A stretch of DNA of 64,000 nt, from the NCBI GenBank assembly GCA_010672585.1, contig JAAHGF010000016.1, forward strand, positions 134,882 through 198,881, given 5' to 3'. How positions within the stretch are numbered: the first letter of the stretch is position 1; each line of letters begins with the position of its first letter. The position numbers were made by a program, and so were the translations under genes. This stretch comes from Okeania sp. SIO1I7 (GTDB lineage Bacteria > Cyanobacteriota > Cyanobacteriia > Cyanobacteriales > Microcoleaceae). Under the pieces are notes generated by a model. The model saw nothing but the letters and a program-made list of their open reading frames with translations. It did no database searches and was not told where the DNA came from. Of this stretch, positions 29,342 through 38,540 are shown one piece after another.

Positions 29342-30544
29342 ATGAGAAAATTATTAAAGTTAATTATTTTGACAGTAGCAATTACTGGCAGCTATACAGG
29401 GATTTTATCTATTGTAAATAAGATTAATGCTGCTCAAAAGGGTGTTAATCTACAGACTAAATATTTTGCTAATAATCGGGATAATCGCCAAATTAAATCT
29501 GACAATAAAAAACATATTAATTCACAATTATCTGCTTCAGAAAAACTATCTAATTTTCGTCTAATTCAATTTGATGATAGTATTTTAAAATCTCTAGATA
29601 TTGATGAGGAAAATTCATTAAAATCATCTACTTTATCAAGGCAAAATATTTTAAAAGAAGCACCTGTAGGTCCTTCTCAACCTCCGACAAGACCAGTAAT
29701 TGATGTTCACTTAAATAAAAGTGTTGGAGACAAAGGGGTTAATAAACCATCAGCCAATAATATTCCTGAAGATCCTCAGTTTAAACCAGTGATGGAATAT
29801 GCTAGAAAACAAAATCTTTCTCAACGTCCGATGGCAGAAATTATGCAGGCGATCGCTGATTATTTTATTGGTACTCCCTACAAGGCTGGATTATTAGACC
29901 AGTCGAATCAAGAGTCTTTAGTTATTAGTTTAGATGGATTTGATTGTGTTTTATTTGTAGAAACTGTGTTGGGAATGGCTAGGGGGATAGCAGTAGAAGA
30001 TTATTCTTATTTGACCTTTGTTAATAATATTAAAAATCAGCGTTATTGGAATGGTAAAATGAATGGGTATTGTAGTCGTTTGCATTATTTTTCTGAATGG
30101 ATTGCTGATAACCAGAGGCGGAATAATATCACAGATATTGGTGTTGAATTAGGTGGAGAGAAAGTTAAGAAGCCATTATTTTTTATGAGTAAAAATAGAT
30201 GGGAGTATCCACAAATTGCTAGTAATGATGCTAATTATCAATGTATTGTTAATATGGAAGATAGTATTAGTAAGCTGAAAATTAACTATATTCCTTACTA
30301 TAAAATTAGTAGCGTTTATTCTCAGTTAAAATCTGGAGATATTGTCGCCGTAGCAACAGAAATTAATGGCTTAGATGTGACTCATACTGGTTTAGTTTAT
30401 CGTAATTATGATGGTAATATTGGTATTATTCATGCTTCTCCTGCGGGAAAAGTAACTGTTGCTTATGATTTAGAAAGATACATTTGGAATGTGGAAAGTG
30501 CCATTGGTATTTTAGTGGCGCGACCTGTCGATCCACGGGGTTAG
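29342..30544 (+). CDS. Secreted DUF1460 (NlpC/P60-like fold) protein
   Basis: A 400-residue protein with an N-terminal hydrophobic signal segment (residues about 5-24) and a variable linker to about residue 140. The C-terminal 250 residues match DUF1460, an NlpC/P60-like papain-fold family including amidase or peptidase enzymes acting on peptidoglycan fragments. Likely catalytic residues are the Cys in GFDCVLFVET and the His in DVTHTGLVYR; IIHASPAG gives a second conserved His. The product is predicted to be exported. With the PBP4-like and M15 enzymes nearby it fits a wall-remodelling neighbourhood. A G-rich minisatellite begins one base after the TAG stop. Confidence 0.8.
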   Translation: MRKLLKLIILTVAITGSYTGILSIVNKINAAQKGVNLQTKYFANNRDNRQIKSDNKKHINSQLSASEKLSNFRLIQFDDSILKSLDIDEENSLKSSTLSRQNILKEAPVGPSQPPTRPVIDVHLNKSVGDKGVNKPSANNIPEDPQFKPVMEYARKQNLSQRPMAEIMQAIADYFIGTPYKAGLLDQSNQESLVISLDGFDCVLFVETVLGMARGIAVEDYSYLTFVNNIKNQRYWNGKMNGYCSRLHYFSEWIADNQRRNNITDIGVELGGEKVKKPLFFMSKNRWEYPQIASNDANYQCIVNMEDSISKLKINYIPYYKISSVYSQLKSGDIVAVATEINGLDVTHTGLVYRNYDGNIGIIHASPAGKVTVAYDLERYIWNVESAIGILVARPVDPRG

Positions 30545-30545
30545 A

Positions 30546-30615
30546 GTAGGGGAGTGGGGGAGTAGGGGAGTAGGGAGTGGGGGAGTGAGGAGTGGGGGAG
30601 TAGGGAGCGGGGGAT
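30546..30615. repeat. G-rich minisatellite (GGGGAGTGGGGGAGTAG)
   Basis: Head-to-tail G-rich units on the plus strand. The same motif recurs in the same orientation at 31051-31085 and inverted at 31276-31333, so the gene between is bracketed by a long inverted repeat. On the G-rich strand these runs could fold into G-quadruplexes. Confidence 0.7.
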
Positions 30616-30662
30616 TAGGAGAATTAATAGTAAAATAAAGTTGTAGTGAGGAGAAAATTAGA

Positions 30663-31073
30663 GTGAACAATGGGTTGGTTCAAAGTCATAAAGATTTAAA
30701 GGTTTATCAGAAAGCTTTTGTTGGAGCTATGCAAATTTTTGAATTATCTAAAAAATTTCCGATAGAAGAAAGGTATTCTTTAACTGACCAAATTAGACGT
30801 TCGTCACGTTCTGTTTGTGCTAATCTGGCTGAAGCTTGGCGAAAACGTAGATATGAGCTAGCCTTTGTTGCTAAATTAAATGATTGTGAAGCAGAAGCTG
30901 CAGAAACACAAACATGGCTTGATTTTGCTGTGAAATGTCAATATTTAGATGTAGAAACAGGGCAAAAGCTTTCAACAACTTATGACGAAATTATCAGCAT
31001 TTTAGTAAAAGTAATAAATAATCCTCATCCCTGGTTGTTGAAACATCCGAGGAGTAGGGATGTGGGGGAGTAG
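30663..31073 (+). CDS. Four-helix bundle protein (S23 / 23S rRNA-IVS family)
   Basis: 136 residues of the four-helix-bundle S23 family, first known from open frames in 23S rRNA intervening sequences and also found as free genes, usually with no known function. Typical signature: SHKDLKVYQKAFVGAM, FPIEERYSLTDQIRRSSRSV, CANLAEAWRKRRY, KLNDCEAEAAETQTWL. GTG 30663 is chosen because GAGGAG lies 9 bp upstream. The family is usually about 115-120 residues; here the last codons (RDVGE) and the TAG stop are G-rich minisatellite sequence, so the original C-terminus has probably been replaced. It is bracketed by inverted minisatellites and may be a small mobile or reshuffled unit. Confidence 0.85.
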   Translation: MNNGLVQSHKDLKVYQKAFVGAMQIFELSKKFPIEERYSLTDQIRRSSRSVCANLAEAWRKRRYELAFVAKLNDCEAEAAETQTWLDFAVKCQYLDVETGQKLSTTYDEIISILVKVINNPHPWLLKHPRSRDVGE

Positions 31074-31275
31074 GGGAGTGAGGGAGAAGTCAAAAGTCAG
31101 AATAATTAACATTAACTGGGCTATTATTAGCGAAAAAGTGATTATGCCTGTTTCAATTAGTTAATAACTGAAGTCTTACCCAAGTATAGCGTTACTTTTA
31201 GGAATTGGCATTAAACCCTTGTAACTCCGAAGCTAAAACTTAATTTCTGAAGATGTTTTTTGTCTGAGTTTTACT

Positions 31276-31333
31276 CCCCCGCTCCCCTACTCCCCCACTC
31301 CCCCGCTCCCCTACTCCCCCACTCCCCTACTCA
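31276..31333. repeat. C-rich minisatellite, inverted relative to 30546-30615
   Basis: CCCCTACTCCCCCACTCC units in opposite orientation to the G-rich run at 30546. It overlaps the last codons of the S13 peptidase gene and supplies its TAG stop (GAG TAG on the minus strand). The spacer 31086-31275 holds an R6 right half ending near GGAATTGGCATT. Confidence 0.7.
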
Positions 31334-32661
31334 AGAGAATTGCGAGAAGTTTTAGTTTTTCTATCAGGATTAACTGTTAATTCTGGTGGCGATAAATCAA
31401 CAGAACCCCAGTTATTTAAAACATCTTTAAGGAAAATTTCTTGCTGGTTGCGTAACTCAGTTACACTAGCTCCTTTATTCAGAATTGTAAACCAAACAAT
31501 TCCCTGTTCTTTTGTTGGTAAAGCACCTGCTAAAGCACTAACATAATTTAGAGTTCCAGACTTAACTACTGCTAAATTTGGGAGTTGCTTACGTTCATCT
31601 AAAATACCTTTATCTTTACCCACAATAACAAACACATCTGCCACATTCATATTGTATTGCTGAAGATATTTATCTATTGCTAGAAACATTCCAGTAGCAG
31701 CACGGGGAGAAATGCGATTTTCTTCTCCTAAACCAGAACCATTAATTAATGTAATTTCCTCTTTTGGTATTCCGACAAATTGAGCTGCTTTTTCCGCAAC
31801 TATTTGATAGCCTCCTACAGCTTCAGCTAACATATCTGCCATTAAATTATTACTATATTGATTCATCTTTTTCACCAGTTCAGCCATGGGAAAAGAATAA
31901 TGTCTAACTAATAGTTTAATATTTTCAGGAGGAGTAGGAAAAACTTCTACAATTCCATCAATTATTAGTTGCGGTTTTGCTGTACCTGGAGGCAAAGTTT
32001 GATATTGATTTAAAACTTCTGAAGACCAAATTTGACTATTCAATCCTTGTTTCAATAAATTACCAGCAGTCTGAGGATTAGATTCAAAATTCATGTAAAA
32101 TTTGCCAGTAATAATTAGATTGCCAGTAACTCTTTGAATTCCAATTTTATTTAATAAATTACCAATAGCGATCGCTTCTTCCCAAACAAAAAATGGGTCT
32201 TCTCCTCCTTGAATGACTAAATCTCCATTTAATACTCCATTTTCAATTTTTCCAGTTGTAGAAATTAAGGTAATAAATTGATGGTCGGGATTAAAAGTTG
32301 TTAAGGCAACTAAAGAGGTTGCAACTTTAGTAATTGAAGCTGCTGGTAAAGGAATTGTACCTTGATGATTTGCTAATAAAGTATCATTTGATTGTATCCA
32401 TATTCCTTGATTTTGTTGAGAAAATCCTTGACTAGCTAGTCTATTTAGATATGTTTTTACTTGATTAGAGGCTATTGTTTCTGGATTATCTGGAGGTAAT
32501 GTTAAGGGTTTTTCCGGAATTTCAATGGATACTTTTGGGGAAGGTGTGGTTTCAGGAGAAGGAGATGTTATTTCTGGTTCAGGCGATCTACATCCAGCTA
32601 AAGATAACGCCATACATATAGTAGTTATAGAAATTTTTTTTAGCATTAGTTTCATCTTCAA
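31327..32661 (-). CDS. dacB: D-alanyl-D-alanine carboxypeptidase, PBP4/S13 family lipoprotein
   Basis: A 444-residue penicillin-binding protein that cleaves D-Ala-D-Ala or peptide cross-links in peptidoglycan. It starts with a lipoprotein signal (ICMALSLAGC, lipobox Cys about residue 23), so it is membrane-tethered. Active-site motifs are SxxK in PAASITKVATSL, SxN in YSNNLMADML and a KSG version of KTG in VKSGTLNYVSALAG. The length is normal for the S13 family. The final residues and TAG stop run into a C-rich minisatellite. It converges on the four-helix-bundle gene. Confidence 0.88.
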   Translation of the reverse strand: MKMKLMLKKISITTICMALSLAGCRSPEPEITSPSPETTPSPKVSIEIPEKPLTLPPDNPETIASNQVKTYLNRLASQGFSQQNQGIWIQSNDTLLANHQGTIPLPAASITKVATSLVALTTFNPDHQFITLISTTGKIENGVLNGDLVIQGGEDPFFVWEEAIAIGNLLNKIGIQRVTGNLIITGKFYMNFESNPQTAGNLLKQGLNSQIWSSEVLNQYQTLPPGTAKPQLIIDGIVEVFPTPPENIKLLVRHYSFPMAELVKKMNQYSNNLMADMLAEAVGGYQIVAEKAAQFVGIPKEEITLINGSGLGEENRISPRAATGMFLAIDKYLQQYNMNVADVFVIVGKDKGILDERKQLPNLAVVKSGTLNYVSALAGALPTKEQGIVWFTILNKGASVTELRNQQEIFLKDVLNNWGSVDLSPPELTVNPDRKTKTSRNSLE

Positions 32662-32726
32662 TTATTACAGTAATACCTAGAGATTATAGTCTGATTAACT
32701 CAGTCTTGTATTTTAGCAGTTTGTAT

Positions 32727-33040
32727 AGCAGAAGGAAGAAGGAAGAAGGAAGAAGGAACAGGGAAGAAAGAAGAATATTTTAGTTATCTACGCAGAAGTA
32801 AGAGGGAAGAAGGAAGAAGGAAGAAAGAAGAATATTTTAGTTATCTACGCAGAAGTCAGAAGCAAGAAGTAAGAGGGAAGAAGGAACAGGGAAGAAAGAA
32901 GAATATTTTAGTTATCTACGCAGAAGTCAGAAGCAAGAAGTAAGAGGGAAGAAGGAAGAGGGAAGAAGGAAGAGGGAAGAAAAGGGAAGAAAGAAGAAGG
33001 AAGAAAGAAGAATATTTTAGTTATCTACGCAGAAGAAATA
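32727..33040. repeat. Purine-rich tandem repeat array
   Basis: GAAGGAA microsatellite tracts alternate with about four copies of AATATTTTAGTTATCTACGC followed by AGAAG, giving irregular units of roughly 60-110 bp. Similar GAAGGAA or CTTCCTT tracts occur at 54010-54070, 61187-61235 and 63591-63620. There is no coding potential. Confidence 0.8.
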
Positions 33041-33592
33041 ATCGGGTGCATGTCATATTTACAAAAATACTTTTTTCCTATATATTCCCTATTACCTGTT
33101 GCCTGTTGCCTTTCGGAGCTGTTGCCTAAAAACGATAAATTTTTGGCTTTATTCATGCATTGAGATGCAGCCGAAAAATCTGGCGTTTTCTGAGTTTTAA
33201 GCTTTTGATATGTCCGCGCCCTTTCCTTCGACTGCTATATAAAAAAATAATCAAATATTGATACTTTTATTTTTTTTTATTAGATTTTTTTACAAAAATA
33301 ATGTAGTTGATTTGGCAATACATTTTTCCCAAAATAATAGTCTCTTTTATGCTAAAATTAACATACTAAATTGTAGATTAAGTTAGAATTTATGACCAAA
33401 AAATAGGGTCTTTAGCTTCCCCTTTTCAAGAGGATGAAAAAAGTAAACTTCAGTATTTTCTTGCCTCTGACTTTAGCCGGAGGTACTGATAACTGATAAC
33501 TGATAACTGATAACTGAAATGACCCACTTCTGATTAAATATAAATAGTTTTTGTCAATTTGTGCAAGAGAATCTAAAATCTAATCTTAAAGT
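33041..33592. other. Upstream region of the FHA-ABC gene
   Basis: Contains a TGTTGCC 7-bp run near 33092, a fragment with an R2-like arm (CTTCCCCTTTTCAAGAGG near 33417) and a TGATAAC 7-bp run near 33488. No gene is seen. Confidence 0.4.
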
Positions 33593-35986
33593 ATGACTAA
33601 AAAAACAGGGCAGCCAACTCTTTTAATAAGTAATAATCCTTATATAGAATTGAATAATCAAGGCCAGACTATTACTCTTGAACTTAAACAAGACAATCAT
33701 ATATTAGGACGCGATCGCCTCCACGCCGATCTTGTAGTACCTTCAGGTTGGTTAGTCATATCTAGTTACCACGCCACCATTCGGAAAATTGATGATCGCT
33801 ACTATATTTATGATGGTGACGGTCATCGAGCAAGTACCAATGGATTATTTCTAGACCGTACTCGCATCACTCCATCTGAAGGTCATATTCTAGAGAATGG
33901 TATGGAAATCAAAATTGGTCTCGACCCCCAAAACCAAATATTGTTGAAATATTTCGATCCTAATAATCCCATAACTATAGCATCTTTACCAAAAACGAGT
34001 TCAATATCTTTAAAAGATCGATCAGTCTTACTTGGTCGCGATCCTGATGCCACTCTGGAATTGGATGCTCCCATTGTTTCTCGTAGTCATGCCACCATTG
34101 AACCTAATGGTCAGGGTAATTACGTTTTACTCGACTATAGTACCAATGGCGTTTTTGTCAATGGGGTGCGAGTTAAAAACTCTATTGTTTTGACTGAAGG
34201 AGCGGTCGTCAAAATAGGACCTTTTACTCTAATTAGACGTGGCGATCGCTTAGAAGTTTTTGACCGTGGAAATCAAATTCGTATTGATGCCGATCGCCTA
34301 TTTAGAATAGTCAGAGACCAACGAGGAAAAACACGAGTTTTACTGAATGATATTTCCTTTGCGATTGAACCAGGACAGTTTGTAGCGTTGGTGGGAGGTA
34401 GTGGCACTGGTAAATCAACTTTGATGCGAACATTATTAGGAATAGACCCTACAACCAAAGGCAAAGTTTATATTAATGGTGAAGATTTAAGGAATAATTT
34501 TAATATCTATCGGACTCAAATTGGTTATGTTCCTCAAGATGATATTATTCATCGAGAATTAACAGTATTGGAGGTTTTAAATTATGCAGCAAAATTGCGA
34601 TTACCGCCGGATATTAATATTAAGGAAGTAGTCGAAAAAACTCTAGAACAAATAGAGATGAAGGAGAGGAAAAATGTATTAGTTAGTCAGTTAAGTGGGG
34701 GGCAGAGAAAAAGGGTAAGTATTGGTGTGGAATTATTAGCAGACCCCAAATTATTTTTCTTAGATGAACCGACATCAGGACTCGACCCAGGATTAGATAA
34801 AAAAATGATGCAACTATTAAGAAAGTTGGCAAATCAAGGACGAACAATTATCTTAGTTACCCATGCCACAGCTAATATTAGAATTTGCGACCGAGTAGTT
34901 TTTTTAGGTAGAGGAGGGCGTTTATGTTACTTTGGTTCTTCCAGAGAAGCTATGACTTTTTTCTCTGTCAATACTGGTGACTTTGCTGATATTTATAACG
35001 AACTAGAAACCAGTGATGAAAATATAAATGAATGGGTAAATAACTTTCGTCAATCAGAATATTATCGACGTTATATTGCCAATCATCTCAGTATCGATAA
35101 TTTAAAACCTCCTACTAATTTACCCCCCAAAAAACAACCTGCTTCTTTTGGGAAACAACTTTTTATTTTAATTCAACGATATTTTAAATTAACTATTCGC
35201 GACCCCATTAACTTAGGATTAGCTTTATTTACTGCCCCTATAGGTATTAGTTTAATTTTATTTGCAGTTAGAGATAAAAATCCATTAATTGACGACCCAG
35301 AACCTACTTTAGCTCCTTTAGCTTTGCGAGTATTATTTGTATTTACCTGCGCTTGTTTATGGGTTGGTCTGTCTAGTTCCCTACAAGAAATAGTCAAAGA
35401 ATCAGCTATTTATATTCGGGAAAGATTAGTTAACTTAGGATTATTTGCTTATCTCAGTTCAAAATTAACAGTTTTAGGATTATTAGCAACTCTGCAAACT
35501 CTATTAGTAGTATTAGTAGTGATATTGGGATTTGAAAATCCACAGCCAGAATTAATTTCATGGCCGATAGGAGTTAGTATTACGACTTTTTTAACATTAA
35601 TAAGTTGTATGAGTTTGGGATTAATGATTTCATCAATTGTAAAAAATGGTTCTCAAGCTAATAGTGCTTTACCCTTAATATTGCTACCTCAAATTATTTT
35701 TTCTGGTGTTTTATTTGAAATGACTGGTATAGCTAGTAAATTTTCTTGGCTAATGTTAAGTCGTTGGTCTGTAGCTGCTTATGGAGCACTTGTAAATGTG
35801 AATAATATGGTACCAGAAGCAACTAAATTACCAGATGGAAGTACCGTTCCTTTGCCATTTGAACCTTCAGATGTTTACAACCTTAACTGGGGAAACCTAG
35901 GGATAAGTTGGGGAGCTTTATGTTTACATTCGCTGATTTATTTAGGCTTTACTATTTGGTTTCAAAAACGGAAAGATATTATCTAA
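33593..35986 (+). CDS. ABC transporter with two N-terminal FHA domains (ABCG-like half transporter)
   Basis: A 797-residue fusion. Two FHA domains come first, at residues about 20-110 (ILGRDRLHADLVV, ISSYHATI) and 145-205 (LLGRDPDATLEL, SRSHATIE, STNGVFVNG). The ATPase at about 245-460 has Walker A GGSGTGKST, signature LSGGQRKRVS, Walker B LFFLDEPTSGLDPG and the H-loop THAT. About 520-797 is an ABC-2 membrane domain with six likely spans. FHA domains bind phosphothreonine, so transport is probably controlled by Ser/Thr kinases such as those encoded at 19382, 25522 and 27452 (inference). The substrate is unknown. A 7-bp AT repeat and an R1 element start directly after the stop codon. Confidence 0.92.
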   Translation: MTKKTGQPTLLISNNPYIELNNQGQTITLELKQDNHILGRDRLHADLVVPSGWLVISSYHATIRKIDDRYYIYDGDGHRASTNGLFLDRTRITPSEGHILENGMEIKIGLDPQNQILLKYFDPNNPITIASLPKTSSISLKDRSVLLGRDPDATLELDAPIVSRSHATIEPNGQGNYVLLDYSTNGVFVNGVRVKNSIVLTEGAVVKIGPFTLIRRGDRLEVFDRGNQIRIDADRLFRIVRDQRGKTRVLLNDISFAIEPGQFVALVGGSGTGKSTLMRTLLGIDPTTKGKVYINGEDLRNNFNIYRTQIGYVPQDDIIHRELTVLEVLNYAAKLRLPPDINIKEVVEKTLEQIEMKERKNVLVSQLSGGQRKRVSIGVELLADPKLFFLDEPTSGLDPGLDKKMMQLLRKLANQGRTIILVTHATANIRICDRVVFLGRGGRLCYFGSSREAMTFFSVNTGDFADIYNELETSDENINEWVNNFRQSEYYRRYIANHLSIDNLKPPTNLPPKKQPASFGKQLFILIQRYFKLTIRDPINLGLALFTAPIGISLILFAVRDKNPLIDDPEPTLAPLALRVLFVFTCACLWVGLSSSLQEIVKESAIYIRERLVNLGLFAYLSSKLTVLGLLATLQTLLVVLVVILGFENPQPELISWPIGVSITTFLTLISCMSLGLMISSIVKNGSQANSALPLILLPQIIFSGVLFEMTGIASKFSWLMLSRWSVAAYGALVNVNNMVPEATKLPDGSTVPLPFEPSDVYNLNWGNLGISWGALCLHSLIYLGFTIWFQKRKDII

Positions 35987-36203
35987 TAATTAATAATTAA
36001 TAATTAATAATTAATAATTAGGGTTTGCTGAATAAATATAAAAGCATTGACATATAAAGACTTTGAGCTTTTTGGGGTTGAAAAAAGTACCTGGTATCAC
36101 GTCTAAAACTCTCAAAAAGTTAGTATTTTATGCGCATAGTTGGGCAGAAAAATCATTCTTACAATTCTTACCGAATTATTAATAATTAATAATTAATAAT
36201 TAA

Positions 36204-36298
36204 ATAATTCTGGTTTAAAGCCTCCCCTTTTAAGGGGATAATAAAGAAAAATTTTCATCTCTTTGTCAATCCTCTTCTTTTCAAGGAGAGGTAATTAT
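36204..36298. repeat. R2 element, short form, nested in R1
   Basis: It runs from ATAATTCTGGTTTAAAGCC to TTTCAAGGAGAGGTAATTAT and is nearly identical in its right part to 13764-13840. Confidence 0.7.
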
Positions 36299-36427
36299 TC
36301 ATTATTCATTATTCATTATTCATTGTTGAATTCTACCTCCTCTCTCATTCCCATTTATCCTGTTTCCTGTCTCCTTTCTTATCCTCCTGGGAGGGGTTAG
36401 GGGTGGTTTGTCTCCTACCCCTACTAA

Positions 36428-36539
36428 TATAGAATCCGGTTGAATAGTTATTGTATAGTTGGGAGTAGGGGAGTGGGGGAGATTAAATATTGAAGCAATT
36501 ATAGAATTATCAACATATACTATATAACCGGATTCTATA
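36428..36539. repeat. R5 element nested in R1
   Basis: TATAGAATCCGGTT and AACCGGATTCTATA are a perfect 14-bp inverted repeat around a 112-bp element that contains a G-rich minisatellite. Confidence 0.8.
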
Positions 36540-36562
36540 TAAAAGACTTTTTCAGCAAACCC

Positions 36563-36808
36563 TAATTAAGGTTTAAAGTCTCTCCTTTAAAGGAGAAAAA
36601 AGCGGTCGTTTTGCTGGCGCACAACTTTAACGCTACGCGACATGTTTGCGTTTGCGCAGCATCCCGTAGGGAAGCATTCCGAAGGAAAAAGCGTAGCATC
36701 CCGTAGGGTGGGATGGCGAGGTCTTTTAGCCATATCCAATCGACCAAGAGAAGAACAAATTTTCACGCTCCGCGTCAATTCTCTCCTTGAAAATAAGAGG
36801 TAATTATT
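36563..36808. repeat. R2 element, long form
   Basis: From TAATTAAGGTTTAAAG to ATAAGAGGTAATTATT, with a GC-rich middle carrying two copies of GCATCCCGTAGGG and a GGGTGGGATGGCGAGG motif shared with 45961-46138, 46541-46713 and 49411-49664. It abuts the right end of R1. Confidence 0.75.
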
Positions 36809-36844
36809 AATTATTAATTATTAATTATTAAACCCTATTCCCTT

Positions 36845-37486
36845 CTAAGATTGAAACTGCTCTAATAACCAAGCATAAACTTGAGTTTGATTTGTTTGAC
36901 GAGTACGCTGAAGTGCTTCCTCTAATAAAGAAATGTCTAAACCAGGCAAAACTTGAGACTGATCGATTTTTCTACTGCCACCGTTAGCAATAGCAAAGGC
37001 AATAATTTCTACATTCTGCACATCAACTATCCAATATTCAGCAATATTCAGTGCTTCATAAAGCAAACGTTTTTTCCCTATATCATCAGGAAGAGAAGTA
37101 TTAGCAACTTCGATAACCAGAGTTGGTGGAGGATAAATATCCAGGTCAATAAAAGAATTTCCCCAAGGAATGACATCAGCATTTTCCCCAATGTAATAGG
37201 AAGCATCAGGTTGAGCTGCTCGACATCCAGTTTTGCGGTAGGTACAGTTATCTCTACCATTCATAGCAATATTTTTAGTGGTAGCAAATAAAACAATTGC
37301 GCCCATAATAACTGCATGGTCTTTAGCGTGGTCATTTCCTAGTGGTGACATTTCTATTCTGAGTTTTCCTTTGTGGTAGTAAATTTTGGCTTTTTCATAA
37401 CTTGGGTCTTCAAGAATTTGGATGTATTCTTCCCAAGTTGCTGTTATCCAAGCGTCTGTTGGTAGTTGGGTTTGGGTTTTGCTCAT
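36845..37486 (-). CDS. Uma2 family (DUF820) PD-(D/E)XK protein
   Basis: 213 residues of the Uma2/DUF820 family, which has a restriction-endonuclease-like fold and is strongly amplified in cyanobacteria; the biological role is not established. Recognisable parts are YYHKGKLRIEMSPLG near the start, CRAAQPDASYYIG (Asp of the active site), PTLVIEVANTS (Glu of the E-x-K type motif region) and KRLLYEALNIAEYWIVD (Lys/Tyr helix). It is intact and has no signal peptide. The gene stands alone; upstream is a divergent EVE gene. Confidence 0.88.
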   Translation of the reverse strand: MSKTQTQLPTDAWITATWEEYIQILEDPSYEKAKIYYHKGKLRIEMSPLGNDHAKDHAVIMGAIVLFATTKNIAMNGRDNCTYRKTGCRAAQPDASYYIGENADVIPWGNSFIDLDIYPPPTLVIEVANTSLPDDIGKKRLLYEALNIAEYWIVDVQNVEIIAFAIANGGSRKIDQSQVLPGLDISLLEEALQRTRQTNQTQVYAWLLEQFQS

Positions 37487-37639
37487 GTTTTGTCGGAAAA
37501 GGTATATTTTATATTTCTAGATAAGGTTAGCGATCGCTAGTTGATTGTTATTATTTGACTTAGCTTGCTCTACTATACTTTTGATAGTAGTATTTGTATT
37601 TAAGTATTCAAATAATAATATACCATTTTTAAATACATA

Positions 37640-38098
37640 ATGAAATATTGGCTAATAAAATCAGAACCAAAAACTTACAGTATCTCAGATATGAAACATG
37701 AAAAAACTTGTATTTGGGATGGAGTTAGAAATTATCAAGCTCGGAATTTTTTGCGACAAATGAATCAAGGAGATTTAGCATTTTTCTATCATTCTAATAC
37801 TGTACCTCCTGGCATTATTGGATTAGTAAAAATATTAGAAAGTGGCATTGCTGACCCTACTCAATTTGACCAAAAAAGCAAATATTATGACCCCAAATCT
37901 ACTCCTGATACGCCTCGGTGGCAAACTGTTTCTGTGGAGTTTGTAGAAGAGTTTCCTCAGTTAATATCTTTGGCTATTTTGAAACAAGAATTTAGCCCAG
38001 ATGAATTGTTAGTTACTAAGAAAGGAAATAGGTTATCCGTAATGCCTGTTGCTCAAAATGTGGCAGAGAAAATTTTAGTAATGAAAGATAATTTTTAA
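37640..38098 (+). CDS. EVE domain-containing protein
   Basis: 152 residues forming a single EVE domain, a PUA-like fold that in related proteins binds modified bases in DNA or RNA (for example YTH-like and restriction-linked proteins). Signature segments: MKYWLIKSEPKTYS, CIWDGVRNYQARNFLRQM, GDLAFFYHSN, PGIIGLVKI and WQTVSVEFVEEF. Stand-alone EVE proteins of this size are common in cyanobacteria and plants. An R7 element follows, and the next gene on the strand encodes RNase D. Confidence 0.9.
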   Translation: MKYWLIKSEPKTYSISDMKHEKTCIWDGVRNYQARNFLRQMNQGDLAFFYHSNTVPPGIIGLVKILESGIADPTQFDQKSKYYDPKSTPDTPRWQTVSVEFVEEFPQLISLAILKQEFSPDELLVTKKGNRLSVMPVAQNVAEKILVMKDNF

Positions 38099-38132
38099 GC
38101 TAATTTACTATATTATTCTGTGCCCATAAATT

Positions 38133-38464
38133 AGTCCAGTAGGGTGCGTTATTCATTAATTGATAATTACCTCTGCTTAAAACCGTTACGGAATTGAATA
38201 TAAGGAAATATCCTAGCACTTTTTTTCCCTTGAAAAGGGGAGGCTTTAAACCAGAATTATTTAATTATTAATTATTAATTATTAATTATTAATTATTTGG
38301 TAACGCACCATCCCAAAGTCTAGTGGTAGTAGACTGACACTGCTAAAAGTGTGCATTAGATTTTTTGGTATAACTCTTGTTATAGGAAGGTTTGACTGAT
38401 TTTTTTGTAGCAACATTTAAGTGTGTCTGGTGCGTTACGCTTTGCTAACACACCCTACTGGACT
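38133..38464. repeat. R7 element with 14-bp perfect termini, carrying a nested R2
   Basis: AGTCCAGTAGGGTG and CACCCTACTGGACT are perfect inverted termini. The inner TGCGTTA is cut by an R2 copy and AATTATT runs, then resumes as GTAACGCACC. The right part has the motif TGGTGCGTTACGCTTTGCTA. Confidence 0.8.
38163..38260. repeat. R2 element nested in R7
   Basis: Starts ATAATTACCTCTGC and ends GGAGGCTTTAAACCAGAATT; short form without the GC-rich middle. An AATTATT 7-bp run follows it. Confidence 0.65.
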
Positions 38465-38540
38465 ACTGGAATGACGCAAAAGTAAGCAAATTTGATATAA
38501 TTGTTCAGTCTAAAAAATATTAGTAATTATCAGGTGAATA

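Larger units (their letters stand above)
36019..36564. repeat. R1 element carrying nested R2 and R5 copies
   Basis: Termini TAGGGTTTGCTGA and TCAGCAAACCCTA are a perfect 13-bp inverted repeat. The left 150 bp match the R1 body; the right end has AAAAGACTTTTTCAGC. The extra length is explained by an R2 copy with flanking AATTAAT runs and by an R5 copy. Confidence 0.85.
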
